Source: Peronospora farinosa
Taxonomy: Eukaryota; Oomycota; Peronosporomycetes; Peronosporales; Peronosporaceae
DNA: 64,000 bases
Assembly (NCBI GenBank): GCA_947646735.1
Contig: CANTFK010000643.1
Coordinates: forward strand, 124,001-188,000
Direction of reading: 5' to 3'
Position numbers and translations under genes: made by a program. Shown here one piece after another: positions 1 through 11,670 of this stretch (position 1 is its first letter; every line of letters starts with the position of its first letter). The notes under the pieces were generated by a model. The model searched no databases and was not told the DNA's origin. It was given only the letters and a program-made list of their open reading frames with translations.

Positions 1-940
1 ACCACCAGAGGCCATAGGAGCAGTGTGCGACATTGATGTTGGGAACGCACGGCCAATCGCCCAACAGGTGCGGAAGTTGGACCCTCATTTAGGGGAAGCT
101 GGCGGACCTGATAAAAGGTCTCTTATCATCCAATATAATCCAGCATTTCACCTCCCCATGGGCTAGTCCGATTGTAATATTTGTCATGAAGAATGAAGTG
201 GATATAAAGCTTTGAATTGATTACTGGATGGTAAACGACTTAACGCGGCTCATGACTTACCCTATGCCTCTCTTGAATGAATTGCTGGAAGACCTAGAAA
301 AGGCCCTGTGGTACTGCTCACTGGACATTCTTTTCTTTTTAATGTTTGTTTAATATAAAATGTTTATATATTTACTGAACGAGCTCGTTTGATTTCGGCA
401 TTTGTAACTCCGCTAGGATTAATTGGAGTGGAGATGCATGCAGTTTGGACTGAAGAATGCGCCGCAGATTTATCAGAGATTGTTGGATAATGCTTTATAT
501 GGATTTCTCACGATTTCCTCAAAGCCCAACGCTGAGAACAGGTTGACCTGTTCGAAAGGGGACAGCCTGAGGTGGACCCCGAGGAGTCCATATTAGGACG
601 CCGGTCTTATATCGATGACATTTTGGTGACTTCTGGATCATGGAATGATCTATGTTTAAAAGTGGAAAGACTATTGGATGCTTGTGATGAGTGAAACTTA
701 TTGATCAGCGCGGTCAAAAGTTCATAGGGATGTAGAATCGCTGATTATCTTGATCATCGAGTATCTGCGAAAAGATTGGAGGCCCACCCCACGGATCTCC
801 AGTCATTGGTGTACCTATTGCTGCCCACCACCATAAAATCCATGCAGTCGTTTCTTGGGAGTCTCAATTACTACAGTCGATTCCTACAAGACTACGCGAT
901 TTATGCGTCAATATTGTACGAGCTAAGGGAAGTGGATTAT
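1..940 (+). pseudogene. Reverse transcriptase remnant of Ty3/gypsy element A
   Basis: Broken reverse transcriptase in several frames. Recognisable pieces are SPIVIFVMKNEVD near 170-205, a stretch resembling the NDLTRLMTYPMPLLNELL fingers/palm region near 235-290, FGLKNAPQIYQ near 450-480, an SYIDDILVT active-site block near 605-635 and the connection segment SMQSFLGSLNYYSRF near 840-885. Stops and frameshifts are frequent, and an AT-rich stretch near 345-400 replaces part of the palm. The SLNYYSRF and YELRE motifs differ from the chromovirus elements B, D and E, so this is another lineage. It ends exactly where the LTR of element B begins, and the type of RNase H found after B (from 5579) fits the same lineage. 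I infer that A was split by B. Not functional. Confidence 0.75.
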
Positions 941-1246
941 TGTAACGGAGTGTACCGTTACACAGTTAGATACAATTAATTTCATATTACATAAGTAGTT
1001 ATATGCTACACCCTAGATAGCGGTTGTAGCCATTCGTATCTCTATTTGCAGGTAAGTGAAAATCAGTCTCATTATCAACCAATAGGAGAAAGATCTGTAG
1101 TTAAGTGGTTGCCATGCCACTCGCACTTAGCATAAAAACAAACATATAAAAATCGAAGTTGAAATTTACCTTAGCACGCTAGTTATTGCGTGCTCCCTTA
1201 CGCTTCCTCGTATGTGTGTAAGTAACGGAGCTATAGCCCCGTTACA
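941..1246 (+). repeat. 5' LTR of element B
   Basis: Begins TGTAACGGAGTG and ends GCCCCGTTACA, so it has the TG...CA ends and short inverted termini (TGTAACGG/CCGTTACA) also seen in the other LTR-like sequences here. It is immediately followed by a tRNA primer site. No second copy occurs in the window, so the boundary is inferred from the ends and the primer site rather than from an LTR pair. Confidence 0.6.
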
Positions 1247-1248
1247 CC

Positions 1249-1266
1249 TGGTAGCACTTCGTAGTC
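1249..1266 (+). other. tRNA primer-binding site of element B
   Basis: TGGTAGCACTTCGTAGTC starts two bases after the LTR end. Its complement ends in CCA, as a tRNA 3' end does. The same TGGTAGCACTT core follows the 5' LTR of element E at 55849, which supports both LTR ends. Confidence 0.65.
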
Positions 1267-1277
1267 CTTCCAACAAA

Positions 1278-2340
1278 ATGAGCGCTCCGCCGATACAGGG
1301 CGCCAGCGCGGGGGTGGGGTGTTTTCACACGATGAATTCGAACATCTGACCCCCTTCAAGTGGGAATATCTGCGTCTCCTGGCCGACTAGGCCGGCCTTA
1401 CTACCGTTGTTGCCATGCTCAAAGATACGCCTGAACGGCTCCAACGTGTAGCCATTCAAGACTTCGTCAACCGCGAGCTCGCCCAATTACGCCGGCAAGC
1501 CTCAACTCCCGCAGTTGTTACGAGGTCTAACGTTATTAAACTCGACATTTCGAATTACAGCGGCGAGGGCCCAAAGCGCCTCGGCTCAATCGCTGGCTTT
1601 GTAAAGTGGACATCGCTGTCCAAGCCCGCCAGATAACGACGGAGTTCACGCGTACCCACTTCCTCCTGTCTAAGTTTACTGGTAAGGCAAAAGAGTGGGC
1701 ATTGGGAAAGCTTGTTGCCAATCCGGGATGTCTCCCGGACATGCAGTCCCTAAAGAACGACGACTTGCGCTTGGCGTTTGAGCCTCCGCAAGACGAGCAC
1801 CATCATCGCACCGTATTTCTTGCGTTGCGGCAGGGCAGTCTGTCAAGTGCTGGACTACATCCAACGTGCGCGACATCTAGCATCGTGCATAGTCGCCGAA
1901 CCTATCAACACGGTGACACAGGTCCATGTGTTCGTGACCGGAATGAATGCTGGGCGTCAGCGTATTTACTTAACGCGGAAGCCCCCGCTTCTCTGGAAGA
2001 GGCGTTCAGCATTAGGACTTCAGTGTCTTGGCTTCGCAAGTGGATCACTCGAATACCCAACGCGCTGCTCAGGAGCCTGAGCCAATGGAGCTCGATGCAA
2101 TCGAGCACGCCCCAGGTCATAGGCGTGCTTCCAGCCATATGTCTCGGAAGACTGCAACAGCGAAGAACCTGGTCTGCTTCCTCTGTCTTAAGCCTTGTCA
2201 TCGCGCAGCCGTCTGTAGCGCGCCTGCACCAGTGCTCGCTGTCACCGAGTCTGACGTCTTCGTCTCCCTCGCCGGGCAGCCAAAAAAGGCGAGAACTAGT
2301 AGGCGCGGGGCGTCCAACTGGGCGAGGACGGAATAACGTG
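1278..2340 (+). pseudogene. gag of element B (broken)
   Basis: A start codon at 1278 opens a reading frame that soon breaks. The capsid-like part is recognisable in two or three frames (for example FTGKAKEWALGKL near 1680-1720). A zinc knuckle CFLCLKPCHRAAVC (spacing CX2CX4HX4C) lies near 2177-2218. The same order, capsid then knuckle then protease, occurs in elements D and E. Frameshifts separate the blocks, so no full Gag can be made. Confidence 0.65.
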
Positions 2341-2399
2341 CCTGAGGTGGCGATACGTTATTCTAGCCCCGCTGTGCGTAATGCGCAGCTGAATGCCAC

Positions 2400-2650
2400 C
2401 ACGTCCAGCAATGATTCGCGTTTTATTGTGCTCAGTATTCACATTAATGGTGCGTCGCGTCCACTTCGCGCTTTGCTGAACTCTGGCGCGACAAATATTT
2501 TTGTCTGCGCCGACAGTCTGTCGATCCTCCCCTCACGGTTGCGTGTCTGTGGATCTCCTAAGGAGATGGTCGTTAGTATACAGACGGCAAGCCTCGCACG
2601 CACCGAAAGCGTTCGTGTTCCCTTACCGGTTCGATACTTTTACCAGTAGT
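2400..2650 (+). pseudogene. Retroviral-type aspartic protease of element B, catalytic Asp lost
   Basis: The segment SSNDSRFIVLSIHINGA then LRALLNSGATNIFV is the usual retropepsin start, but the catalytic DSGA(T/S) triad reads NSGAT, so the active-site aspartate is replaced. The frame ends at a stop near 2649. Downstream to about 3130 is a degraded linker. Elements D and E keep DSGAS at the same place, so this is decay. Confidence 0.65.
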
Positions 2651-3129
2651 AATGAATTTAATTTGACTGTATTTTTAGGATTCCGAGGCTTATGCGGCAT
2701 CGACCCGACATTGTAATGAACAGTACTTTCCAGCTACGTGAAATCGATATTAAAGCGCTACTCGAAGTCCTTGATTGCCCTGCAAGTACGTGGCAGTATG
2801 TTGCCGTCGTGGATCCGATCCCACGACTCATCATACCCCCGAAGTGTGCGATGTCCTTTCGCGCGTGGTGTACAACTCCGCAAGATGCTCCCCTTCAGTC
2901 GAATAGTGGTTCCTGAGTCAAGAATCTAACCCGCAGCAGCGGCTTCGGGTGTCGCACGGTCGAGTATTGGCTCCCGCGCATGCAATTTTTTATAGAATCG
3001 TACCGAAGAAGGGTCTTCCGGTACGTCACGAGCGTGCAGTTGCACTCGTGTCAGTTCACGTTTAGGACACCACGCCAAGGCAGGAGCCTCTGGCGAGTTC
3101 CGCGGAAGCAGTGGCTTCCTTAAGTCCGG

Positions 3130-5577
3130 TTGAGTATCCGGTTCGTGTTTCTATGTCGCGACGATTCAGACGGCGCCGTGCGTCCCCGCTCCGCTGTGCC
3201 GTCGATCCCTCCCACGCCGGCTCCGCTTCTTGAGACCATTTATGTCGTTAACATGACTGGTTTTGGTCCATCCAGTCATCCGTTGCAAGTCGCGAGTCCT
3301 CCTCGCGACGCGTCTGGAATTACGCAGCTCTCAGAAACTCCTTGGGAAGAGATGCTGCGTGACTTGAAGGGGGTAGATATCGAACAACTATGTGTAGTCG
3401 TTCAAGCTCCGGCACTCCAAAATCGTGAGCTCCCGAAATGAATGGAGCCAAAATCCGCTCGCGAGGAGCGATTTGAGATTCAATCGTGGGGAGAACTCGA
3501 TGTGTGTTCTCGCTATCGCGCGCGAATTCTCTGATGTCTTTCCTGACACCATTACAGCAGTTCTTCCCGCCGACAGAGGTGTGCAACACGAGATAGATCT
3601 CGTTCCTGGGTCGAAGTATTGTGTGAAACGTCAGGGATCGTTGCACGTAAACAGGTTGAAGCGATTGATGCCTTTTTCGAAGGGCGTCGCCAGGCTGGCC
3701 ACGTGCGCAAGAGCACATCGCCACACTCGAGTCCCACCTTCTGTGTCAAGAAGGCGACAGGTGGATGGCGTATTGTTCACTCTTTTAACAAACTGAACGA
3801 TGAGACAATTCCAGCGCCGACACCGATTCCACGGAAAGACATGGTTTTAGATACCATGTCAGGAAGCACGATTTTCTCGTCCTTACACCTGACGGACGGC
3901 TTTTACCAAATTTTGATGCGTCCTGAGGATGTTACGCTTACCGCCGTCAGCACGCCTAGCGGTATGTTGTGGGAGTGGCTTGTGATGCCGCAGGAGATCA
4001 AACATGTCCCTGCTTCTTTTACTCGTATGGTGTCTCACGTTCTTCGCCCATTTCGCGATTTGGCGCCGAGCTACTTTGACGATATCTTCGTTCACAGTCG
4101 CTCCACTGAGTGCGCTACATACCTGGATGTGCATCTAGTCCACCTACGTAAGGTGTTTGAAGCGATGCGCGAAAACAAAGTATACGCAAACATGAAGAAA
4201 TGCATCTTTTGTGCCCCTGAGATTCCCGTGTTGGGCCGCTATGTTAGCGCAAAGGGTGTTCGCGCTGATCCGGAAAAATATTCGGCGATTTGTTCTTGGG
4301 CAATTCCAAAAGAACAGAAGAATCTCCGTCAATGATTGGGTTTGGCCAATTACCTTCATCAATACGCGAATGATTTCGCGTCCGTGATTTATTAGCTGTC
4401 ACAACTGCCGAAGAAGGACGCCATATGGGTATGGCGCCAGGAGCACCAGTCAGTATTTGACGAGATAAAGACGAGACTATCGATGTTAGCGCTGCCTAAT
4501 CATGACACCCCGTTTCACGTAGTCTGCGATGCGAGTGACTTTGCCATAGGATGTGCTTAGATGCAGCATGATGAAAATGGTAACAAACGTGTGGTGAGTT
4601 ACCAATCTCGGCAATTAAAACCTTTCGAGCGCAATTACCCAGTTCACGACAAGGAGCTTCTAGCTATGCGTTACGCACTCGTGAAATTTCGCGTTTATTC
4701 GATTGGAGAGCAGGCATCCATACTTTACAGTGATCATGCGTCCTTAGGGTTCGCGACTAAGAGCCCGCATCTCATCCAGCGCATGGCGCGCTGGTTGTCA
4801 TTTTTCGCTCAGTATAACTTTGTAATACATAAAAAGCCTGGAATAACAAGCATCGTCGCAGATGCTTTATCGCGGAGACCCGAATATGGTCCCCGAGACA
4901 ATACACCGGCGTGGCCACGACGGACGCCGATGACGACGACTGCATCGCGTTTTGCGACGCTTGGAATATACACCACGGCTGTGTCCGCGGTCAAACCGTT
5001 ACGTGATGACATCGCAGAGGCGTATTCATAACACGTGTTTTACTCTTCGATCGTCTGCTACTGTAGCGAACCCTCAGACGAATCATTGCGCTCGCTCTCA
5101 TCTTCCACTCGCGCCCACATTGCGCGGTACTCCTTCGATGTCAAGTTGTTCATGTATCAAATTGATCAGTTTGACACTCCTCGTATCGTCGTCCCACTCG
5201 ACGACAATCTTCGTGCCCGTGTTCTCCACGAGCACCGCGATAGCGCCATAAGCGGCCATCTGGGTCGCTAGAAGACGTATCCCGCGCTGTCGCGGTACTT
5301 CTATTGGCCCCACATGTATAAGTGGGTCCGCGAGTGGGTTCGGTCCCGTGATGTGTGCCAGCGTGTGAAGCCGGCCCCGTCGGCACAGGCCCCGCTTTGT
5401 TCTCTCCCAATAGCCACGAGTCTTTGGAGTTCCGTGAGCATGGATTTCGTCTTTGGATTGCCAGCTGATGCGCAGGATCTCACAGGCATCCTAGTCATCG
5501 TGGACAGGTCTTGTACGTGGTCAGTTTCTATGGGTCTGCACGAGTTAAGCACGGAGGCGGAGCCTGCAGTGCTATTT
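3130..5577 (+). pseudogene. pol of element B: RT, RNase H and integrase start (broken)
   Basis: The linker before RT includes a DRGVQHEIDLVPG block near 3575-3610. RT runs about 3619-4335 with the active site SYFDDIFVH near 4070-4095 and the TPSGMLWEWLVMPQ block near 3950-3995. RNase H is at 4440-5031 (DASDFAIGC, SDHASL, ADALSRRPEYG). The integrase H2C2 finger lies at about 5225-5390 (HEHRDSAISGHLG, then VCQRVKP), and the core begins MDFVFGLPAD near 5442. In-frame stops interrupt after 4335, near 4560 and at 5030 and 5270. The catalytic YFDD is intact but the gene as a whole is dead. Confidence 0.8.
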
Positions 5578-5578
5578 T

Positions 5579-6097
5579 ATGGCAACTCCCATGGTGGACC
5601 GTGATTGCGGCAGCATCAAGATATTTAACGAAGTCAAGGTAAACGAAGCAGATTATGAAGGTCTATTGTTATGTTTTAGCCTGCTAGATGAATTGATTCG
5701 TAGACGTCTGGTGGTGTGCGATGATTACACTCTGGGCATTCGACAGATGCGAGGGGAAATTGGATGCAAGGCACCAGGTCTCACGGTACGAAGGTTGAAG
5801 GCCCTGGACCTGCTTCTTTCCTGGCCATCCCATGAGTTTCTACACATGAAGCGTGAATGGAATCAGAGTGCGGACCGCCTCGCTAACGCGGCCCTGCATC
5901 AGCAACAAGGTGTCGAAATAATACCTGAGGAAGAGTGGAATGACCTCGAAGTGATTAACCGTCTGCCTGAACTCTTGGTACCCAAGAACCCAAGTCCAGC
6001 GCTGCAAATTACAGCTGTCACAAGGTCTCGGGACCTGTCCAGGATGCCGACAAAGTTTCTGCAGGAAGAGGTGATGCAACGGATACGGATCGAGTGA
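5579..6097 (+). pseudogene. Plant/archaeal-type RNase H domain of element A
   Basis: An open frame of about 170 residues with ADYEGLLLCFSLLDELI, VVCDDYTLGIRQMRGEIGCK and MKREWNQSADRLANAALH. This is the pattern of a plant/archaeal-type RNase HI (conserved Glu in YEGLLL, Asp after VVC.D, Asp in SADRLAN), not the chromovirus RNase H of B, D and E. Some LTR elements, including oomycete ones, are known to have gained such a second RNase H. The N-terminal strand with the first catalytic Asp is cut off by the junction with element B. Confidence 0.6.
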
Positions 6098-6121
6098 ATT
6101 TCGGCTGTTTAAGATGAAGCG

Positions 6122-7690
6122 ATGTGGATACGCGATTTAAAATTTTACCTACGGGGTGAGTGGAGCAGTGTACCAGCAGAAGTGGCTTTAACGTGTGGAA
6201 AGATCGAGATGAATTACAATTTGGATGATGATGGACTTCTGTTGTATTGCTCTTGTCAGGGGACAGCCGACGAGGATCGCGATGGCATGATTTGGCTAGT
6301 GATACCCGAAAGACTACAACAAAATATTTTACACCATTATCACACGAGTCTAAAAGGGGTACACCATGGAATCGGCCGTGGTAACATCGGATACGACAAC
6401 ATCTTCATTAAAAAAGACCTTTTTCGAAGTGTACAACGATTCGTTGTTACTTGTGTTGACTGTCAGACCGGAAAAGGTGGACCAACCTTACGAGGAAAGT
6501 CTCTAGGAAATATTCAGGCCACCTTACCCATTCCAGGTTATCGCGATGAATCATTCCCATCATTTCCCAAGTCGTTCAGGGAAATACGGAGCTGTTGATA
6601 TGGGTGGACCTGTTTACTGGATACGTAATTATTAGGTCAGCTCGTCGAGGTCGGCCCAAACCGTGGCAGATGGATATGAAGAATGTGTATTTCGTAGGTT
6701 CGGGGCCAGTGAGGCAATCCGACACGAAATTGAACCTAGATTCATATCAGATTTCTTTCGCGCCTTCAACCGCATGATTGGACAAAGCAGCGGGCCACCA
6801 TGGCCTACCGTCCGCAGGACAATAGAACAGCGGAAAGGATCGTACAGACTATCACCCGATCTATTAAGATGTATGTGTCGGAGGTGGAGTAGAAATAATA
6901 GGATGCGTATGCAGAGAGGCTTACATTTGCGTTGAAAACGGCACAGGACCGGGTCCGAAAGGAGACTCCGTTCTATCTAGTGCGCGGTTGGGACGTACGA
7001 AGCACTTTGAAAGCCACTATACCGCTGGGTAGTACCAGACGGCGTGACTGTGATCCCCGCCGGTGGCGATATGGCGTGAAACTACAGTGTCGCCGGACAA
7101 GAGAGCAAGTCAACGAATTATTGCGATCAGCGATGGAAGGTCGATCCCAGACCCACAATGAAGATGTAATTGATAGAAAATTAAGGCAAAATCCCAAGTG
7201 GAATTATACCTAGACCGGGTCAAGGAAGGCTATGCCCGTCAATTGGCCCATCTATGGCATGGGTCATTCCGAGTACGGGAAATGTTGGTGGGTGACCATG
7301 CAGCTCGCCTGGATATCAGTGGAACAGATTATCGCATATACCCGTTTGTACACATTTCGAAGTTGAAGATAGTCGGGCACTACCCCGACAGACCGAATAC
7401 GGTGCTGGTGGTGGACGAAACGACTCGGGTGGATTTTGACGAAGCCCTGCTGCCAGAAGATAGTTGGGCTGCAGAACTGGAAGAAAATGAGTATAAAGTG
7501 GAGAATATCCTTGACAAGGAAAACTCGGTATGATCGTATTCAATGTGAATACCTGGTGCAGTGAAAAGGATACTCCGATTTGTCGTGGGTAAACGAGGTG
7601 AACCTTAAATGCGGTGGACTATTTGAGGACTATGAACGCAGGCAAGTCACTCGGAATCATTTTGAGGTAATGCAGAGTCATAAGGAGTAG
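6122..7690 (+). pseudogene. Integrase and chromodomain of element A (broken)
   Basis: The zinc finger is visible near 6335-6480 (HHYHTSLKGVHHG, then VVTCVDCQTG). The core is degraded, with FGASEAIRHEIEPRF and SDFFRAFNRMIGQ near 6700-6785. The integrase C-terminal part is at 7198-7490 and a chromodomain follows (YKVENILDKE, then after a frameshift CEYLVQ, SDLSWVNEVNL and FEDYERRQ) to about 7690. Stops and frameshifts separate all blocks. With 1-940 and 5579-6097 this makes up the remains of element A. Confidence 0.65.
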
Positions 7691-7973
7691 AAAAGAGAGT
7701 TCATTTTGGGAAGGCCAAGATGATGCTAGAGGGAGGTGGTATTTGTTGTATGCACTGAAATTGTTCAAGTTATATATTTGAGAAGTGCAGCAGAACAAGA
7801 AGAGTGAAGTATTGCTAACCTGCAGAGGACCCCGGGACCCACCTAGGACATGACTTAAAGGAGAAAGATCGGGAATTTACAACGGAATTGTGAGATGTAA
7901 TGGGATTATCAGCTCACGATGGAATACGCGGAAAGCTAGTAACGAACCTCAGGCGCTATCGGGCAAAGAAAAC

Positions 7974-9590
7974 TTACCATGGAGACGGTGAACTCCAAAG
8001 GCGGGATGTTCGTGGATGTTCTTGTGATAAAAAGATGCGCCAGTGGTCGGCATCATCCACTACCTGCAACGCCTCCAACATCCCCGTTTGAGAACTCCCC
8101 TGGTTGACCCGTGTGTACCAGTAAGACAGCTGACATGTTGAGGTGACCGGCTGGAAGTAGGGATTCAGCAGGATGTCCAGGTCGCAGTGACCTGCTACCA
8201 TCCCTTGTAGAATTTTTTCAGCCCCCCCCCCTCCATGTCTTCGTCGCTTTAGTCCGCAATTTTATTTTGGCGTTATAAAGCCGAGCGATGTACGTTCTGC
8301 TGGCGCGAAGAGCCACAGAAAAATGAAGACGGTGCCGGTCCTCCCACAGGCTCTGGCGTGATGCGTCTACGTAGGCATCATGGATATCCACCAGGTCGAC
8401 AAACCAGCCATTCATCGCGAAGGAGAGAGAATATTCGGACACCGTCCGCTACTCCCATGGACGTGAGTTCATTAATACCTGGATCTGAGATTCCGTTAAG
8501 AGATCATAATTCGCATCCAGGTGGTCACTAGACGCTTTGTTCATAGGGGAACCCGGGCCTATCCACGAGGACGGAAGGGTCTCGCAGGACCATAGGTCCT
8601 TCACGCTTAAATGCGTGATTGCAAGGGCCCCAACATAAAAACCGTCCATGAGGCAACGTCTTCGGTTCTGAATACACTTGGCTGTATATATATAGGAATG
8701 GATGGGCCTCAAGCGTTGGAACCAGCAGAACCCTTGGATGCTGGCGCCTCCTGATCATTGGAGTCGAGACTTTCGGTGTCCGACTCGGAGTGGCCAAAGA
8801 GCTGGATGAATAGATCGGAAGGGGTCGAACGTGTTTTTCCCTGCTGGAAGGAGCGGTAGGTGATGCTTGGGCTCTGGAGCTCGGTCCAGACGTAAATCTT
8901 CCAGTAGACCCCACTGATTTTCGAGGAGGACCAGAATTGGGTTTCCCAGTAGCCCCACTAATTTTAAGGGAAGACCAGGCTTTAGTTTTCTAAGTGGACC
9001 CCGCCGATGTGGGAGAAGGGCTGAGCTTGGATTCACTGGACAGGTCTATCGCCTCCAAACCAGGTTCCCCCACGGAAGCCGCCGGACTAAAACGGAGACG
9101 GGAGGCACGCAACTAGGCTATCGCGTCTAGCAGAGACTCATCGTTTCTGCTGGACTCGTCTTCAGTAAAGCTAAGAACACGGGTATTCAGGCGTTTCTTC
9201 GATGCTGAAGGTGCCGGACGTTGGCAACGGGTTACCGGGGTCTCCGATGAGGTCTACGTTTGAAACGACCAGGCTAGGGTTGGGTCCAGGCAGCGCGGGG
9301 GTAGACCAAAAGCCAGTTACTGGGGGATCGTCGTAGAAGGAATCGGATGAGATCACAGGCGAATAAAAGATGGGTGAGTTGTTTGCGGATGACCAGCAAC
9401 ACATATACACCTGCTGCTGCGTCGAGGAGACAGGACAAGGATGCATGGGGTCTGCCGATTTTCGGAAGACCAGCGCGCAGGGGACAGCTAGGAAGAAGTG
9501 CCAGGGAAATGGAGGCCCTTCGCAATTATTATAATAAGTGGCGTGAAAGGTCTCGGTCACTCTCTTGAATGAATGACAGGGAGTGACCAA
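7974..9590 (-). other. Decayed minus-strand coding sequence, identity unknown
   Basis: Read on the minus strand, several long blocks in changing frames look protein-like: a Ser/Asp-rich part with SPVISSDSFYDDPP near 9360-9400, an acidic HSESDTESLDSNDQEAP stretch near 8745-8800, and a continuous part with one in-frame stop from about 8690 to 8218 containing HDAYVDASRQSLWEDRHRL and SRTYIARLYNAKIKLR. It resembles retroelement Gag-like or accessory protein, but I do not recognise a family. It lies just after the chromodomain of element A on the opposite strand, the place where elements D and E have antisense ORFs. Confidence 0.35.
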
Positions 9591-10561
9591 GACCCCGAAG
9601 TGGTACAGGGTCCTGAGTCAGAGAAGGTACAAGGTCGACCTACATTGCAAAAGACGGCACAAATCCAAGAGCCCGAAAGTCCAGTGCCGCGAGGGTAGTC
9701 CAGGTTCCCGAAGTGGACCAAGACTCAAGGTGGACTAGAAATCAAAGTTGACCAGGATGACCAGAGGTGTACCCGGCACCCCAGATGACCAGGATGACCC
9801 AAGGTTATAGAAAATATAATGCTTCCCTAAAGTGCAGAGTCGGTGCAAGTCCCATGTCCTAAAAGAGCCAGCTGTTCTGTCACAAGCTGACACGTGGTAC
9901 CCTCTAGAGCGAAGGGTTAGGGTTAGGCAAGAAAAACATACAAAGAATAAGATAAATGAACACACTCGAATTTGCATTACACTTGGTAGCTTAAAGCGCC
10001 CCCTCTACGCTTCTCCGTCGCTTCACATCTTCCGGGCGGGATACCCTTTTGCCCCCCGACGTCAGCAGGTGTTAGACGGCTCAAGCTACGCAAGTTGAAC
10101 CTCAGGATAGTTGGCCTTAGGTGTTAAGACTCGACGACCCGCTACAGGAAGCGGTTTCCCTACGGGTAAGAACACAAAGGGGTCCAAGTACCAAGAATAG
10201 TTAGCCACCAAAGGGGTACATAGTACCAGGTGCATTGCTCTCGACTCAGTCGATCGAGCACAAGAAACCCGGTCCCGAGTGAAGCATATCCACTCGGTGA
10301 CCACCAAGTCCAAGTCTTATACCAAGACCAAAGTCTTTAAGTCTTCTGCGTCAACCGAGGAGCAAGACCAGCCAAGCCGACGGGTACACAAGGTAAGACC
10401 CAAGGTTGACACGACACGGTATCGGAGTACCCCCTCCGTAAGTTGACAGTCCGGTGCTGTGTGTGTTTGTGGTTCTCCTACGTTGTTTAAGAATCCACTC
10501 CACCACATAATCAAACTATACGATGCGTCCCAGCATCATACTGAGTCACACTAGAATCAGG
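9591..10561 (+). other. Non-coding stretch with degenerate short repeats
   Basis: No convincing gene. 9590-9800 repeats variants of GTGGACCAAGA and ATGACCAGGATGACC. A short GGGTTAGGGTTAGG tract lies at 9916-9929. The rest looks like old repeat debris. Confidence 0.4.
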
Positions 10562-10687
10562 GACATGACAGCTTGCGCTTTGTGTGTCACACTCCCACTT
10601 TAGAGACATGATATCTTGCACTTCGTATGTCACACTCCCACTTTAGGGACATGACATCAGAGACACGACTTCTTGTACTTCGTCACA
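10562..10687 (+). repeat. 43-bp tandem repeat upstream of isochorismatase copy 1
   Basis: Two nearly identical 43-bp units (10562-10604 and 10605-10647), each starting GACATGA and ending in CACACTCCCACTTTAG, plus a diverged third unit up to 10687. They sit directly before the ATG of the isochorismatase pseudogene at 10691. Confidence 0.7.
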
Positions 10688-10690
10688 GAA

Positions 10691-11375
10691 ATGGCAGCTC
10701 AAAGCTCCGTGACGAAGCGTCTTGGGCGGCTATTGCCGCACTCGAGCGCTCTTTTTGTATGTGACGTACAAGAAATATTCCGCAGTCGGATGTTCCAGAT
10801 GCAAACTGTTATCCATGGCACCAATACTATGGTCCGTACGTTAAAAAGTCAAAAATCGCGTGGATTTTTATCTTTTCAACGTACGGACGCGATTTTTGAC
10901 TCTTATATAGATTTCATCCAGATAGATTTAATTCAGATAGATTATTGACAATATGTTTTATCGATTATCCAGATCTTTGCAGCCAAGCTTATGAACATTC
11001 CAATGGTAAATACAATTCCCGTCTAGGTACTACCGTATCAGCAATTTCAAAAAATCTCAAGGACGTACAAAACATCCAGACTTTTGACGAGATGATGTTC
11101 CCAATGTTCGAACCTGAGACGGAACATCATATGACAACTGATATGCCACAGCGTAAATCAGTTCTTCTTTTGTGGTATTGAGACATACGTGTCCGTATTG
11201 CAAACGTGACTTTGATTTACTAGAAAAAAGGTTAGGAAGTTCACATAATCTCTCGGAATTTCTGTCGAGCTCAACGAGTTACAGTTGCACTTTGGCCATA
11301 GAGCGTATGCGCAATTTGTCAATATCACATTCGTCGAGTCAAGACCATCTTCCAGTTGGCTCATGTCACTTCGCC
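10691..11375 (+). pseudogene. Isochorismatase-family hydrolase, copy 1 (dead)
   Basis: The N-terminal exon (10691-10831) reads SSVTKRLGRLLPHSSALF then VCDVQEIF, the opening strand of the isochorismatase-like hydrolases (ISOC1/2 type). The rest matches copy 2 at 12872 but is ruined. The former intron holds an inverted duplication, exon 2 has lost bases and reaches TAG near 11020, an extra T near 11168 shifts the frame, and a Cys codon has become a stop near 11212. Similarity to copy 2 fades near 11375, just before the thaumatin-like gene. Confidence 0.75.
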
Positions 11376-11670
11376 CTGGAAACGAACAAATGCTGCCACT
11401 TCGACTTTCAATCGTCGATTGCAAACAGTTGTTCAACCATTTCAATACCATCGACTGTAGAAAGTCAAGGAATCAAAGTCACAGCTGTCGATTCAGACAT
11501 TGAGCCAAACACAAGAAAGATTTGTCGCAATCGGGCATGTTGGCATCAGAGGTTTGTGTTTATCCACGTGGGTGCTGAAAAAATCGTGCATGGAAGTTCT
11601 GAGCGTCTGCAACTCAATGTCATTCATCAACTTCCCCACTACCAACAACACCTCTTCATCTTCATCAACC

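Larger units (their letters stand above)
941..5577 (+). mobile_element. Element B: Ty3/gypsy chromovirus-type retrotransposon, decayed, 3' truncated
   Basis: Order seen: 5' LTR, primer-binding site, gag with a CCHC knuckle, protease, RT, RNase H, integrase zinc finger and the start of the integrase core. The sequence stops inside the integrase core near 5577 and is followed at once by RNase H of element A, so the 3' third and the 3' LTR are missing. Many stops and frameshifts exclude activity. Its RT and RNase H are close in sequence style to elements D and E. It lies inside element A, consistent with insertion followed by deletion at the right junction. Confidence 0.8.

Noticed and set aside
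9916..9929. Telomere-like GGGTTAGGGTTAGG
   Set aside because: Just over two units, and not the TTTAGGG type; too short to call an interstitial telomere.
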